Shown here: positions 21,725 through 32,008 of the stretch, piece by piece | Position numbering within the stretch: the stretch's first letter is position 1 | How the letters are laid out: every line of letters starts with the position of its first letter | DNA from: Yamagishiella unicocca | Lineage: Eukaryota > Chlorophyta > Chlorophyceae > Chlamydomonadales > Volvocaceae | DNA: 64,000 nucleotides | Direction: 5' to 3' | Assembly (NCBI GenBank): GCA_003116995.1 | Contig: BDSL01000060.1 | Location: 372,001-436,000 of the forward strand | The notes under the pieces: generated by a model | Databases searched by the model: none | Seen by the model: the letters and a program-made list of their open reading frames with translations, nothing else | Told to the model about the DNA's origin: nothing | Position numbers and translations under genes: made by a program

Positions 21725-24700
21725 CTACTTCCACCGCCACATAGAGTGGGAAAGCAGGGCATCCGGAACCCCGCTGATGGCAAATAGGTGGGTGAGGAAC
21801 ATAGCGAAGCGCATCGGCTTCTTGATTGCACGGCCGTGTCGTGTAATCATAGGCGCTCGTTGCGGCTCCGAGCCATCACTCGTCCCACGCGAACGTGCGG
21901 ACTGAGATTGGGACTTCGTAGCATCTACATCTGCACCTTGATGAGCCCAGTAGTCGCGTAATAAATCGCCGCAGTTGGTCAGGTGTGCTTCGGGCTCCCA
22001 CGAGTCGTACTCAGGACCCTGACCTTTCCAACGCATCAAATAGTACCGTACGGCTCGACGCTTCTCCTTCACAATCTTGTGAAGCAAGATTTGCTCGACC
22101 TCAAATTCCAGCTCACCATCGACTATCTCAGGTGGTGGAGGTACCTTAGCGCGACCACCGTCGTGGTACGGGCGAAGAAGTGACACATGAAACACGTTAT
22201 GCAGCCGAACCGAAGGTGGAAGATCCAACCGGTACGCGACCTCGTTGATCTTTTCAGTTACCGCAAACGGCCCGATAAACCGAGGCAACAGCTTGCGCGG
22301 TCCCTCAAGTCGCATATGCTGCGTGCTCAGAAGGACTCGATCTCCAACAGACAGTCCCCTTGCTGAGCGGCGCGTGTCAGCCCACTTCTTCATCCGATCA
22401 CGAGCAGCACTCAAACATGCCTTAGCTCGTTCCAAAGCGCGTTGCATGTCCGTGGAAAAACGAACAGCAAGAGGGTTGGCCAGCTCGGCGCCCAGGTTTG
22501 CCCCTGGCGCGTCAGCATTTGCGCCTGCGAGCTCGGCGCCAAGGTTCGCACCATTGGCGACGGCCCTTGCACGTGTCTGGACCATACGTTCCCGCAGCGT
22601 ACGAGTCCTCGCCTCCCCCAAATTGCGGACCAAATGGGAAGCAGGCGTAAGGGGTTCATAACCATACATCAACCGAAAAGGCGTAGTATGGGTGGATTCA
22701 TGGACCGAGTTGTTAATGGCAAACTCAGCCATCGGTAAGAAACGAGACCAAGAGGCAGGGTCGCCGGCTACATAATGCCGCAACATATCCTCGAGGACAC
22801 GATTAATACGCTCCGTTTGGCCATCCGTCTGTGGGTGGTAAGCGGAACTATGACGTACGTCAATGCCGTACCCAGCGTACAACGACTCCGTAAAGGCAGC
22901 CGTAAACGTGGGATCACGATCACTGACCACAATCAGTGGCAACCCATAGGAGCACACTATTGTGTTAAAGAAGATTTCAGCAGCACCGACGGAATCGATG
23001 TTGGCCGAACATGGGACAAAGCGTACCATCTTAGTAAGCTTGTCAACAAACACATAAATCGACGTGTTACCGTTGGGGTCCGGGGGTAAGTCGGTGATGA
23101 AATCCATTGTAACCACAGACCATTTCTGATCTGGAAGTGGCAACGGAAGAAGCATACCGCCCGGGAGCGACGAACTCGCCTTAACCCGTTGGCAACTGTC
23201 ACATGAGCGAACAAAGTCGCTAACCGTACGACGCATCCGTGGCCACCAGAAGTGCCTCCGTGCCAAATGAAGCGTTTTGGTAACGCCTGTATGGCCTGCT
23301 AACGGATGGTCATGACATAAGCGGAGAACAGTTGCGCGCAGCTCCTTATAATCTGGAACCACCATCGCATCTCCAAGGAACCAAAAGCCATGAGCTTGCG
23401 TCACGCCAACTGCCTTTCGAACGTTCGCAGCCTCGGTCGTGTCAGCAAACCAGGGATCATGACCATACCCTTCTTGAACCGTCTCTTCGAACTTAGGAAA
23501 AGAGCTGGAGAGCTCTGCGGCGGCACCCGGGAAGGAGGTTAATTCCCCCAACCGCCGAGCACTAATCGTCATTACTGTTGCCACTTGGACTTCGACGTGT
23601 CCCGGAAGACGAGACAACGGATCCGCTGGGTTACAGCGTCCCGCGCGATACTGCCAGTCGAAATCAAAGGACTCCAGAAACTCCGACCACCGCGCCTGTC
23701 GTCGAGAGAGAAGATTTTTCCGGCGCATGGCAGTGTTGGGTTCGTGGTCCGTAACGACCGTGAACTTGACACCTTCAAGATAACATCGCCACAATTTGAG
23801 AGCATGCACAACAGCGAGTAGTTCACGCTCTGTGGTCACATAGTTACGCTCCGCAGGAATTAGCTTTCGACTTTCAAAAGCCACAGGCCTGCCATGTTGG
23901 AGCAGAATTGCACCTAGCGCAAAATCACTGGCATCCGCAATGACCTCAAAAGGCTCGCGCGGATTTGGCAGCGCTAGCACAGGTGCCGTTGTGAGAGCTT
24001 CCTTAATCCGTCGGAAAGCCTCGTCACATGTTTCCGTCCAGTCCCACCTAACTTTCGGCGAAAGGAGGTTCGTCAGCGGTGCAGCCATCGCCGCATACGC
24101 CCGTATGAACTTCCTAAAGTAGTTAGCGAGACCTAGGAAGGCACGTAGTTCGGATACGTTCGTGGGGACAGACCACTCCTGAACGATAGCGGTCTTCCGT
24201 GGGTCAGGCCGTACCCCGTCGGCCGACACGATGTGTCCCAAGAAGGTAACCGAAGGCTTAAAGAATTCGCACTTAGGCAGCTTGCAGTAAAACTGATGCT
24301 GCTCTAATCGCTCCAGGACCGTGCGTAAATGTTCCACGTGTTCCTCAGCGGAGTGCGAGAAAATCAAGATGTCATCCAAATATACGACGACGTACGGCAA
24401 GCCTTGCAAAGCCGCATTCATCGCAGACTGGAAGACAGCTGGTGCGTTCGTTAACCCAAACGGCATAACTTTGTACTGATAATGCCCGAAAGGAGTACGG
24501 AACGCAGTTCGCTCGATATCACTAGACGGTAACCGAATCTGGTGGTACCCCTGTGTCAGGTCGAGGGAACTAAACACTTTCGCTCCGCGCAGTCGATCGA
24601 GTAAATCGTCTATCCGTGGTAACGGGTAACGGTTTTTAATCGTAACGTTATTGACAGCACGGTAATCAACGCACATCCGAAGCGTACCGTCCTTCTTTTT

Positions 24701-26026
24701 AACGAATAGGACCGGAGCACCGAACGGCGAACATGACGGTTCGATAAAGCCTTTTGCCAACAGGTCCGTAATTTGCCGTTGCATCTCCTCTTGTTCGGGC
24801 AGCGAATATCGAAACATACGCTGTGCCGGAGGACGAGCACCCGGTTCTAACGGTACAACTGAAGGCAGGCCCCTATCAGGTGGTAACTTTGCGGGCAACT
24901 GATCCGGAAATAGGTGTTCCTTTTCCAGCAACAAGGCCCTTAACCGCAGATCCGCAGGCGTATCGCCGCGCACGGCTTCACGTACCTTACGTGCGAATGC
25001 GGTTTCAATGACAGGCGGCGGCGCCTCGCCTCCCCCCGGTTCCGAAGGCACCTCCAGAGCTGAGACCTCGGTAACCATGCAAAGGAAAGCCACATCGCCG
25101 TCTTCATACGCCTGAATCAACGAACATTGAGCAGGATCATAAGGGGTTGGTGGAGGCTTCGGCACAGGCTCAAAAGGACCATTACGCAACACAGGCCGTC
25201 GCGGCAAGCGCGTAAGGCGAGCGACACGATGGTACAAGTCAAGCACAGCACCCGTAGCCTGCACCCAAGGATCCCCAAGGATAAGATCAAAATTGGGCGC
25301 AAGATCAACCACAGCGCACTGCAAGCGTGCCTTATAACCTTGCAGGCGAACATGAACTGTGGCAAATCCTGTCAATGGTACATGCTGACCATTACCCATA
25401 GCGAGGTGGGGAACAACAGTCGACGCATCAGGCGGTTGTATGTGCAACCCTACACGGCGAGCAAAACCCGTGCTTAGCAGATGAGCCGGCTGGCAACCCG
25501 TGTCGATGAGAATGGTCGCCTCCTTGTGGCACACAGCTCCTGCAAACTGCATGACCAAGCTGGGAGAAACAGTGAACGGAACAGGCATGGCAGCGCAAAC
25601 AGCAGCATCCTGATGCTGTACGGGAGGGTCATACCAAAACTCCATACCGTACGGCACCCCGTTCACACGTGTTGGAGCATTACCTTTCACCTTAGCAGCA
25701 GTGAACAAGTGATACCCTGCATGAAACTCGTGCAGCTTTTGCATGCCCACAAGCAACGGTCGCCACCGCGCGTGAACCCACTTGGGCAACAGAAAGCCGC
25801 CTGAAGTGGTAGCCGGTGCGAACGTTTTGCAACGCAGGTAGTGACGCAGGAACTCCTCAATGCGAGCCCGTGGTGGGTGCATCCAAACATGATGCCCTGC
25901 GCAACTATCATGCAAGAAGCTAGTGGTAGGCGAGCTAAACTTCGGACACATAGCATTGGACCCGTCATCGGATGCGCATGCGTCCCAAGTGAAATGCCGA
26001 CCTGTTAACCGCTGCATCGGGCGCAT
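21725..26026 (-). CDS. pol: Pol polyprotein: protease, RT, RNase H, integrase, chromodomain
   Basis: An open frame of 1,433 codons copies and integrates the element. Seen in order: an N-terminal region with WDACASDD and VWMHPP (about residues 10-65); an aspartic protease with LIDTG (174-177); reverse transcriptase with the active site YLDD (549-552); RNase H starting at IADAS (696-700); the integrase zinc-binding H-H-C-C region with CDSCQ; an integrase core with MDFI, SDRDP and an E in [10 protein letters not shown]; and a C-terminal chromodomain ([15 protein letters not shown]). Its apparent ATG at 26026 is created by a tandem duplication junction. In the original element the frame would have continued upstream to about 27,020. 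The same N-terminal segment is repeated out of frame at 26022-26614. The product of this copy is therefore probably made poorly or not at all. Confidence 0.95.
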   Translation of the reverse strand: MRPMQRLTGRHFTWDACASDDGSNAMCPKFSSPTTSFLHDSCAGHHVWMHPPRARIEEFLRHYLRCKTFAPATTSGGFLLPKWVHARWRPLLVGMQKLHEFHAGYHLFTAAKVKGNAPTRVNGVPYGMEFWYDPPVQHQDAAVCAAMPVPFTVSPSLVMQFAGAVCHKEATILIDTGCQPAHLLSTGFARRVGLHIQPPDASTVVPHLAMGNGQHVPLTGFATVHVRLQGYKARLQCAVVDLAPNFDLILGDPWVQATGAVLDLYHRVARLTRLPRRPVLRNGPFEPVPKPPPTPYDPAQCSLIQAYEDGDVAFLCMVTEVSALEVPSEPGGGEAPPPVIETAFARKVREAVRGDTPADLRLRALLLEKEHLFPDQLPAKLPPDRGLPSVVPLEPGARPPAQRMFRYSLPEQEEMQRQITDLLAKGFIEPSCSPFGAPVLFVKKKDGTLRMCVDYRAVNNVTIKNRYPLPRIDDLLDRLRGAKVFSSLDLTQGYHQIRLPSSDIERTAFRTPFGHYQYKVMPFGLTNAPAVFQSAMNAALQGLPYVVVYLDDILIFSHSAEEHVEHLRTVLERLEQHQFYCKLPKCEFFKPSVTFLGHIVSADGVRPDPRKTAIVQEWSVPTNVSELRAFLGLANYFRKFIRAYAAMAAPLTNLLSPKVRWDWTETCDEAFRRIKEALTTAPVLALPNPREPFEVIADASDFALGAILLQHGRPVAFESRKLIPAERNYVTTERELLAVVHALKLWRCYLEGVKFTVVTDHEPNTAMRRKNLLSRRQARWSEFLESFDFDWQYRAGRCNPADPLSRLPGHVEVQVATVMTISARRLGELTSFPGAAAELSSSFPKFEETVQEGYGHDPWFADTTEAANVRKAVGVTQAHGFWFLGDAMVVPDYKELRATVLRLCHDHPLAGHTGVTKTLHLARRHFWWPRMRRTVSDFVRSCDSCQRVKASSSLPGGMLLPLPLPDQKWSVVTMDFITDLPPDPNGNTSIYVFVDKLTKMVRFVPCSANIDSVGAAEIFFNTIVCSYGLPLIVVSDRDPTFTAAFTESLYAGYGIDVRHSSAYHPQTDGQTERINRVLEDMLRHYVAGDPASWSRFLPMAEFAINNSVHESTHTTPFRLMYGYEPLTPASHLVRNLGEARTRTLRERMVQTRARAVANGANLGAELAGANADAPGANLGAELANPLAVRFSTDMQRALERAKACLSAARDRMKKWADTRRSARGLSVGDRVLLSTQHMRLEGPRKLLPRFIGPFAVTEKINEVAYRLDLPPSVRLHNVFHVSLLRPYHDGGRAKVPPPPEIVDGELEFEVEQILLHKIVKEKRRAVRYYLMRWKGQGPEYDSWEPEAHLTNCGDLLRDYWAHQGADVDATKSQSQSARSRGTSDGSEPQRAPMITRHGRAIKKPMRFAMFLTHLFAISGVPDALLSHSMWRWK

Positions 26027-26614
26027 CAGGCGGTTGTATGTGCAACCCTACACGGCGAGCAAAACCCGTGCTTAGCAGATGAGCCGGCTGGCAACCCGTG
26101 TCGATGAGAATGGTCGCCTCCTTGTGGCACACAGCTCCTGCAAACTGCATGACCAAGCTGGGAGAAACAGTGAACGGAACAGGCATGGCAGCGCAAACAG
26201 CAGCATCCTGATGCTGTACGGGAGGGTCATACCAAAACTCCATACCGTACGGCACCCCGTTCACACGTGTTGGAGCATTACCTTTCACCTTAGCAGCAGT
26301 GAACAAGTGATACCCTGCATGAAACTCGTGCAGCTTTTGCATGCCCACAAGCAACGGTCGCCACCGCGCGTGAACCCACTTGGGCAACAGAAAGCCGCCT
26401 GAAGTGGTAGCCGGTGCGAACGTTTTGCAACGCAGGTAGTGACGCAGGAACTCCTCAATGCGAGCCCGTGGTGGGTGCATCCAAACATGATGCCCTGCGC
26501 AACTATCATGCAAGAAGCTAGTGGTAGGCGAGCTAAACTTCGGACACATAGCATTGGACCCGTCATCGGATGCGCATGCGTCCCAAGTGAAATGCCGACC
26601 TGTTAACCGCTGCA
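25424..26614. repeat. 593-bp internal tandem duplication in pol
   Basis: Positions 25424-26016 and 26022-26614 are direct copies, apparently identical, separated by five extra bases (TCGGG). The net gain is 598 bp, which is not a multiple of three. The upstream pol frame therefore runs off-frame after the first copy and stops at 25965. The duplicated unit covers the N-terminal domain up to just past the protease active site. Confidence 0.95.
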
Positions 26615-27029
26615 ATTGCTGGAACTCAGGCTTGCGAATGGTATGCTCGGGCGGTACGGGAACAGCTGCGACTGGCATAGAACTGTTCGTCTTAGCGTTA
26701 CACGTGCGCCCTGCTGGCGCCTCCAACGCACGAGCAGTCGTAGCCGAGTCCAGGTTTTGTCGTACACGCTGTACATCCTTCTTAGTCGCAACCTCGTCTC
26801 GCAACGGTTGATCCGAACTAACGGTCAAAACAGGTGCATTCCTTGCTCCCTCCGTACATATGCGCCCAGAAGTCACGCGTCCAGACGCCGACTCTTTTGG
26901 CAGCAAAACATCAGCATCGCCTTGCACAGCCTCAGAAGCTGCCGCAAACGAGCTTGAAACACATAAGCCCCGCGTACACGGCATAGTCCCGTCATCGCCG
27001 TGGGGTGGGTCCAAACCCATGCAAGGCAC
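25965..27029 (-). pseudogene. 5' part of pol, truncated by the tandem duplication
   Basis: This open frame encodes a linker with no recognisable domain, then the same N-terminal region and protease start as the main pol frame. It ends abnormally at 25965 because the duplication shifts the frame. The first ATG in the frame is at 27020. It overlaps the end of gag (26873-27029) in the -1 frame relative to gag. That is the usual arrangement for Gag-Pol frameshifting, although I find no canonical slippery heptamer in the overlap. Confidence 0.85.
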
Positions 27030-28015
27030 CTCACGTCAGGGCTTCTGACGCTCGTAGAAAAAGAACTCTCCGCGCGCAAACTTGCCATGGCGGGGTGTTG
27101 CAAGCTCCCACCAGAGGGCCGTTCACGACCGACAGAAACAGAGCGTCCCGAACCGGAGCCACTAGCACCCGATCCCGATGCACCACCCTTCGCCCCTCCC
27201 GCAGCGAGCGTCTTCACCTCTGCTGCGAAGTTCTTGAGGTGTGCTAGGAACGCCTTCAGGTCCGTCCACTCCTTCTTGTCCGTGGAGCGGTCGTACATGA
27301 AGCGGTCCTTCAAAGCGTCCGGCGCAAGGTCCACGAGCAGATAGACGAAAAGAGCGTCAGGTGTCTTGGCCGGAAGCTCGCGCTTCAAGTCAGTGACCAA
27401 CTGAACCGCCTCGTCCACTGTCCGGAACGGCTTCGCCGACTTGAGCCGGCGGATGCCGTTATAGACCGATGCACCCTCGGCCGTCGTAATATAAGCCTTG
27501 AACCAATCCTTGAGCCACGACATGTTGGGAATGACCGGTGGGTCCAGCGCCGCAACCGCCTCCCTCAAATCAATAACAGTCTGTGGCGGGGAAAACTGTA
27601 GGAAAAGCCAGCGAGTTGCTACCGTCTCATTGGTGGCATATCCACCGACAGTCAGCACATCGTCCAGCTCATCTAACGTAAAGTCGATATACGAACGTGT
27701 CGGAAGCCCAGCCTTGCGCGCGCCCTCTGCATTCATGAGGCGACGCTTATCCTGTGCTGGCGCATCCGGCAACCTTGATCGACTTGACGGGCCTGCGCGG
27801 TTCTCGGGAGCCTCGCGCATGACAACGTCATCGCCGTCGCGCGCAGACTCACGCCCCGTGCGCCCAGCAGCACCTGCGTCGGCACTGGGCCCCTTGGCCG
27901 CGCTTGGACCGGGACCTTGTTGCTGCCCAGCTGCAGGCGGGTCCTCATCAATAAGATCCAAGTCGCCGAGATCCTCAGCAGTCGCCGCAAGCTGCTCTGC
28001 TACATTGTCCGACAT
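26873..28015 (-). CDS. gag: Gag structural protein of the Ty3/gypsy element
   Basis: This is a 380-residue frame beginning at an ATG 127 bp inside the 5' LTR. The N-terminal 100 residues are acidic and low in complexity. Residues of about 130-260 form the helical capsid-like region typical of retrotransposon Gag (for example LKDWFKAY and FVYLLVDLAPDALKDRFMY). The tail is Gly/Ser-rich. No CCHC zinc knuckle is visible, which is unusual for Ty3-type Gag but known in some lineages. The last 50 codons overlap pol in another frame. Confidence 0.85.
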   Translation of the reverse strand: MSDNVAEQLAATAEDLGDLDLIDEDPPAAGQQQGPGPSAAKGPSADAGAAGRTGRESARDGDDVVMREAPENRAGPSSRSRLPDAPAQDKRRLMNAEGARKAGLPTRSYIDFTLDELDDVLTVGGYATNETVATRWLFLQFSPPQTVIDLREAVAALDPPVIPNMSWLKDWFKAYITTAEGASVYNGIRRLKSAKPFRTVDEAVQLVTDLKRELPAKTPDALFVYLLVDLAPDALKDRFMYDRSTDKKEWTDLKAFLAHLKNFAAEVKTLAAGGAKGGASGSGASGSGSGRSVSVGRERPSGGSLQHPAMASLRAESSFSTSVRSPDVRCLAWVWTHPTAMTGLCRVRGAYVFQARLRQLLRLCKAMLMFCCQKSRRLDA

Positions 28016-28122
28016 CTTAGCGATTCACTAGAATCGGCAACCTAGGTGAAAACGAACCCTCGACTAGGAGGAGACTACAATGTCTCAAGCAGTGGGGTCC
28101 TCAACAAAGCCCAAAGATCAGG

Positions 28123-28140
28123 AAAATCGTCTCGATACCA
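28123..28140 (-). other. Primer-binding site of the Ty3/gypsy element
   Basis: Two bases inside the 5' LTR the minus strand reads TGGTATCGAGACGATT. The TGG start complements a tRNA CCA end, and TGGTATC is shared with the initiator-methionine sites of many plant elements. The tRNA itself is inferred, not shown. Confidence 0.7.
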
Positions 28141-28142
28141 GC

Positions 28143-28324
28143 TGCAACGTACATGTCCACTTTTGGTGGCGTCTAAAGACACCGGTTCGCGGGCAAGCCC
28201 CAAACCTTAAGGGACATCCGCTGTACGGATGACATCATCGCGGGCATAAGCGTAACAGGCCGTTGCCTGCCTTAACCCCATAAGCATCCATAGTCATGTA
28301 TGTAACGGGCCCTTGCACGTTACA
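28143..28324 (-). repeat. 5' LTR of the Ty3/gypsy element
   Basis: Direct copy of 21498-21679 and promoter-bearing in this class. It is followed by the target duplication GCAGG at 28325-28329. The host sequence just beyond forms a hairpin: GCTGGCTGGCG at 28331-28341 pairs with 28358-28368. Confidence 0.97.
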
Positions 28325-28329
28325 GCAGG

Positions 28330-31300
28330 GGCTGGCTGGCGATGATCCGAAAATAAACGCCAGCCAGCAGCCTGCTGGAAATACCCCTGTACCCGTTGAG
28401 AAGGAATAGCTCGGTAGGCACTCGGTTCAACATGATGCATGGTGGGTGGGGAATGTGCGGCGAATGCGGTGCTTGTTGAAAAGTGGCAGGAAGAGTGTCG
28501 CATTAAGTCGCACCAGCGGTTCGGTTCGGAGCATACGTGTACGCTGTTTAGGCAGGTTCACGCGGCCTGCACGCACACTCCTACACCTCCCTCGTCACAG
28601 TTGGGTAATCACGTGTCGCCGCGCTGTTTGCGGCAAGTATTAAGCGGAACCGGCTTATGGGTTAGGTTGCTGGCACCGAACGGCGGGGGATTGTTCGCAT
28701 CGATCGCAGCAGACCGTTGACCGGCCGAGCACCCTTCGCTTTTTTCCTTTGCCTTGCCATCCTGTTCCAGTAGGCGCACGCACAGAAGCCGCGGGTTAAA
28801 CGAAAGCGCAAATAAACAAGGGACCAGCCGGCGCAGTGTGCATGCTTGCATGCACGCAGGGGGGGTAACGCCGCGCCACCTTGGAATCGTGGAAGCAAGG
28901 TGACATTGCTGCATAAAAAATAAAGTTACAGCATTCTGGACCCGTAGCCCTTCTGGCCCGGGGACAGATGTTGGGTTTTCGTCCCGTGCGGTTTGCTCCG
29001 CCCTCTTCTCAAATCATCCTCGTGCCGTGTCCCCTTCTCGAATCATCCTAGTCGTTGTAACGGTTACAGTCGGTTCCAGACCAAGAGGTAGAACCATAGA
29101 AGACTGCTGTGGGGCATGACACGCCAGTCTGGCGCCTTCTGGGCCCTGGGCTGTTTTCGTTCTTCCTCCCGTGCGGTTTGCCCCGCCTCGCTGTTCCTGT
29201 TGTCTTGTGGCCGTGTTGGTGGGTGTGCCTGGGGCGCCGTCTGACCGGTTTGCGAATTCCCCGTTCGCTTGGCCTTGGATGATTGAGGATGCCCATCGTG
29301 CTACAGTTCGCTTTGCTGGTCGGCGTTTTGCGTGGGGCGTGTTCTCGTGGGTGGATGGCGCCTTGATTGGGCCCCGGGGGGGTTCCCTCCCCAGCCCGTC
29401 AGTCCTGGCTGGCTGGTCCCGACGCTTTTACGGCCTCCGTGTGCCGGGGTTGTACACAGTCATATCTACCGGTGCATCCTTGTGTGACCACGATATCACT
29501 CTCTAGTGCCCGATCGCTCGAATTTCCTCAAACGTCTGGAGCATGCACGCGCCCTGCTGTGGCGTCCCCTTACAGCATCAAGTCCTTCGTTGACAGCGCG
29601 ATACGGCTCTCCTTGCTTAAATTCGTACCCATAAGTATCCCGTTCGGTGCCTGCCGATGTGCCCTATGGCTCTACCTTCCGGCCTGGAGCCGAGGAGCAC
29701 GCCACCGTGGCATTCACTTCTATGGCGGCGGCGGGGAGGGCAGGCGCACGACGCTCCAGTCAAGGGCACCCGGCGGCCGACGGCCTACGTCTACGGAAAA
29801 TCAGGAGGCCGCCGGCCATGGCCCCTCTCCTTTGGTGGCAACGAACGTCGTCGGTACTAAACACCTACTGCTGAAGTCCCGGGCTCGCTCGTGCGGGCGG
29901 CGGCCCCACGTACGCATCCAGGAGCGGTACTCCCCCTCCCTCGGCCGTCATGCCCGGAAGGCAACGCCCGTGCATATAAATTTATCATTGTTAAACTTGA
30001 GACACAGACATAGCACATATCGGAGACCGATGGCAAACCTCGTGACCCGCTAACGTTAAATAGTTGATGTGACTGCTGAGTGTGTGTGCCACGCACCATG
30101 CCATACGCGGCCGTACGCACAAGCCGGGTGAGTCGGAATCTATTCCACCGGCACCTGTCCAATCGCTCGACTAGTAGTACCGCAGGGCAGCGGCCACCAG
30201 CAGGAGCCACGGTGTTGGTTCGTTCCGCAGTCGCGGATCGTTACCTACGCGCCAGTAAGGCGGCCACCAACCAGCACCAACAGATGTCGCTTGCTGAATA
30301 GCATAAGATGTAAAGCATTTAGACAAACAAACCATTATAATGTACATCATGGAAAGTCGCTGGCGATAAAGCGGTAGTAAGGCGTACGGATGGGACTCGG
30401 TGCAGCAGTCCCCACACGTCCCCACCAACCCCTGACGCACGTCAGCCTACACTAGTAATGACACGTCCCGCGCACACACGTACGCCTACAATCCAGCCAT
30501 ACGGAAGGCCTAAGGCTGGGTGCTCGCTTGCGTGACACGGCAAGGACACCTGGCACGTTCATCAGCATCCTCAGTAGCTAGCACCACGCATGAGGTCGTC
30601 GTCACCAGGGCTGAGTACCGTTATGGCAATACTAAAGACAATATAAGTTACCCTGGACGCAGTCCTACCGTGTGCTGTCAAGAAGAGGGGGGCCGAGGGG
30701 TTCTGCACCCGTATGCCTTCACCACCGTCGGAGTACAGGCACACATGCATGTGTGTGTGTGTCTGTAAACACGCATGCGGTGGTTCGTCGTGCGCATATA
30801 TCGCAGCGCCGTACGTACAAGAGCGAAACTGTGAGGACATGTATGGTGACGGGCATTGCGCCGCCGGCCCGCCACCCGTCATTGCTACAACATGGATGTG
30901 CTCAAACAAAGAAGGCTGGTGGTAGGTGATGGACCACGTAACCGCCCTCCCAGGGCCTTATCAAGAAACGGCGCCATGCACTGATCAGCTAGCGACGCAA
31001 ATCGTAACTTCGACTTCACGCAAAGGGCATCTCAGCTACCCTGCTCATGCAGTTCTAGTTCGGCCATCTAGGTCCCATAATAAACGGAAGTATGTGTGGT
31101 AAGGTATAAATGAAACGCATACGACGTCCATGCAACTGCCCCCTCCATCCATACTAAAGCATGATTCTCAACGTGCGCGGTGTTCTCTACTCCGCCCACT
31201 GTATGTAGTCGGATTCACTCGAATCCGACACCTCCCGCATGATTTGGTTGTTCAAAGATGGTAATGATGATTTATGAAGATGCTTGCTTGGCTGGAGACT

Positions 31301-31999
31301 TGGAGTACATGCCCCCACGCACGCACGCCTGGTTGCTAGTGCATGTTCGCCACACAAATGCACACACCCTGCTGCCACGACGCACGCCCAGCTCCACCTT
31401 ACGCGACACAGGCCCATCCAGCTAGCCGATTTCCATTTGGCTCCCGTACGCTAAGCAAGCAAGCTGACAGCAGGGCGCTAACTCCCACTTGCTCGTTCAA
31501 GTAAGGACAGTAAGCACGCTACGCACACTAAGACATACAACGTATAATAATATCTAGGTCGTCGTCCTGCGCAATTTACCACAGGTTCCTACGCACACAA
31601 GTCCGCATCCAACACCACCTACTGTGACACTCCATGTGTTCATTTCTCTACCTCGCACGTATCGTACGTGAGGTGTCAATAACACGCAATGCCTCGCCCG
31701 CGCGCGTTGGGCGCTTGGCAGATGATGGACTCCTGCCTTGCCCGGTGGCCCACGTGCATCAGTAATCCTACAAGATTGACCCTCTCCACCGCTGCCGATT
31801 CAATCATAGCAGCAAAGCATATGAAGCTATATTGACCGTCGCCCGCCATATGTGTAGTAGTACGCACGCAGCCTCGCGCGACGCGCACAATATCGCACGT
31901 AGAAATCGTGCGTCAAGATGAATCCCAGGACGCATGGTAACTATGCGTCACCGATGCATGTGCGTGTACCTGATCAAACCTCGCAAGCGGCGGACTTAC
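28330..31999. other. Gene-poor DNA with LINE relics
   Basis: No ORF here has a recognisable domain. An 11-bp-stem hairpin lies at 28331-28368. LINE 3'-end sequence occurs at about 29045-29290, and a weakly similar, older copy at about 29640-29700. The remainder, about 30-32 kb, has even base composition with many short CGTACG/ACGCACGC runs and no gene that I can support. Confidence 0.5.
29045..29290 (-). mobile_element. LINE 3' end, minus orientation
   Basis: On the minus strand the sequence ends with the GGTTCTACCTCTTGGTCTGG block and TGTAACCGTTACAAC, the same 3' end as in the LINE at 48687-49991. Downstream is a GATGATTCGAGAAGGGGACA block that also recurs at about 37340. The copy is 5'-truncated and non-coding. 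Confidence 0.7.
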
Positions 32000-32008
32000 T
32001 TGGTACAC

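Larger units (their letters stand above)
21498..28324 (-). mobile_element. Complete Ty3/gypsy (chromodomain) LTR retrotransposon
   Basis: The element is 6,827 bp and is transcribed on the minus strand. It has 182-bp direct LTRs (TG...CA), a primer-binding site, a gag ORF, a pol ORF with protease, reverse transcriptase, RNase H, integrase and chromodomain, and a polypurine tract. The 5-bp target duplication GCAGG lies at 21493-21497 and 28325-28329. The two LTRs appear identical base for base, so the insertion is recent. Pol is interrupted by an internal 593-bp tandem duplication, so this copy is probably not autonomous now. The integrase-plus-chromodomain order places it among chromoviruses of the Ty3 group. 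Confidence 0.97.
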
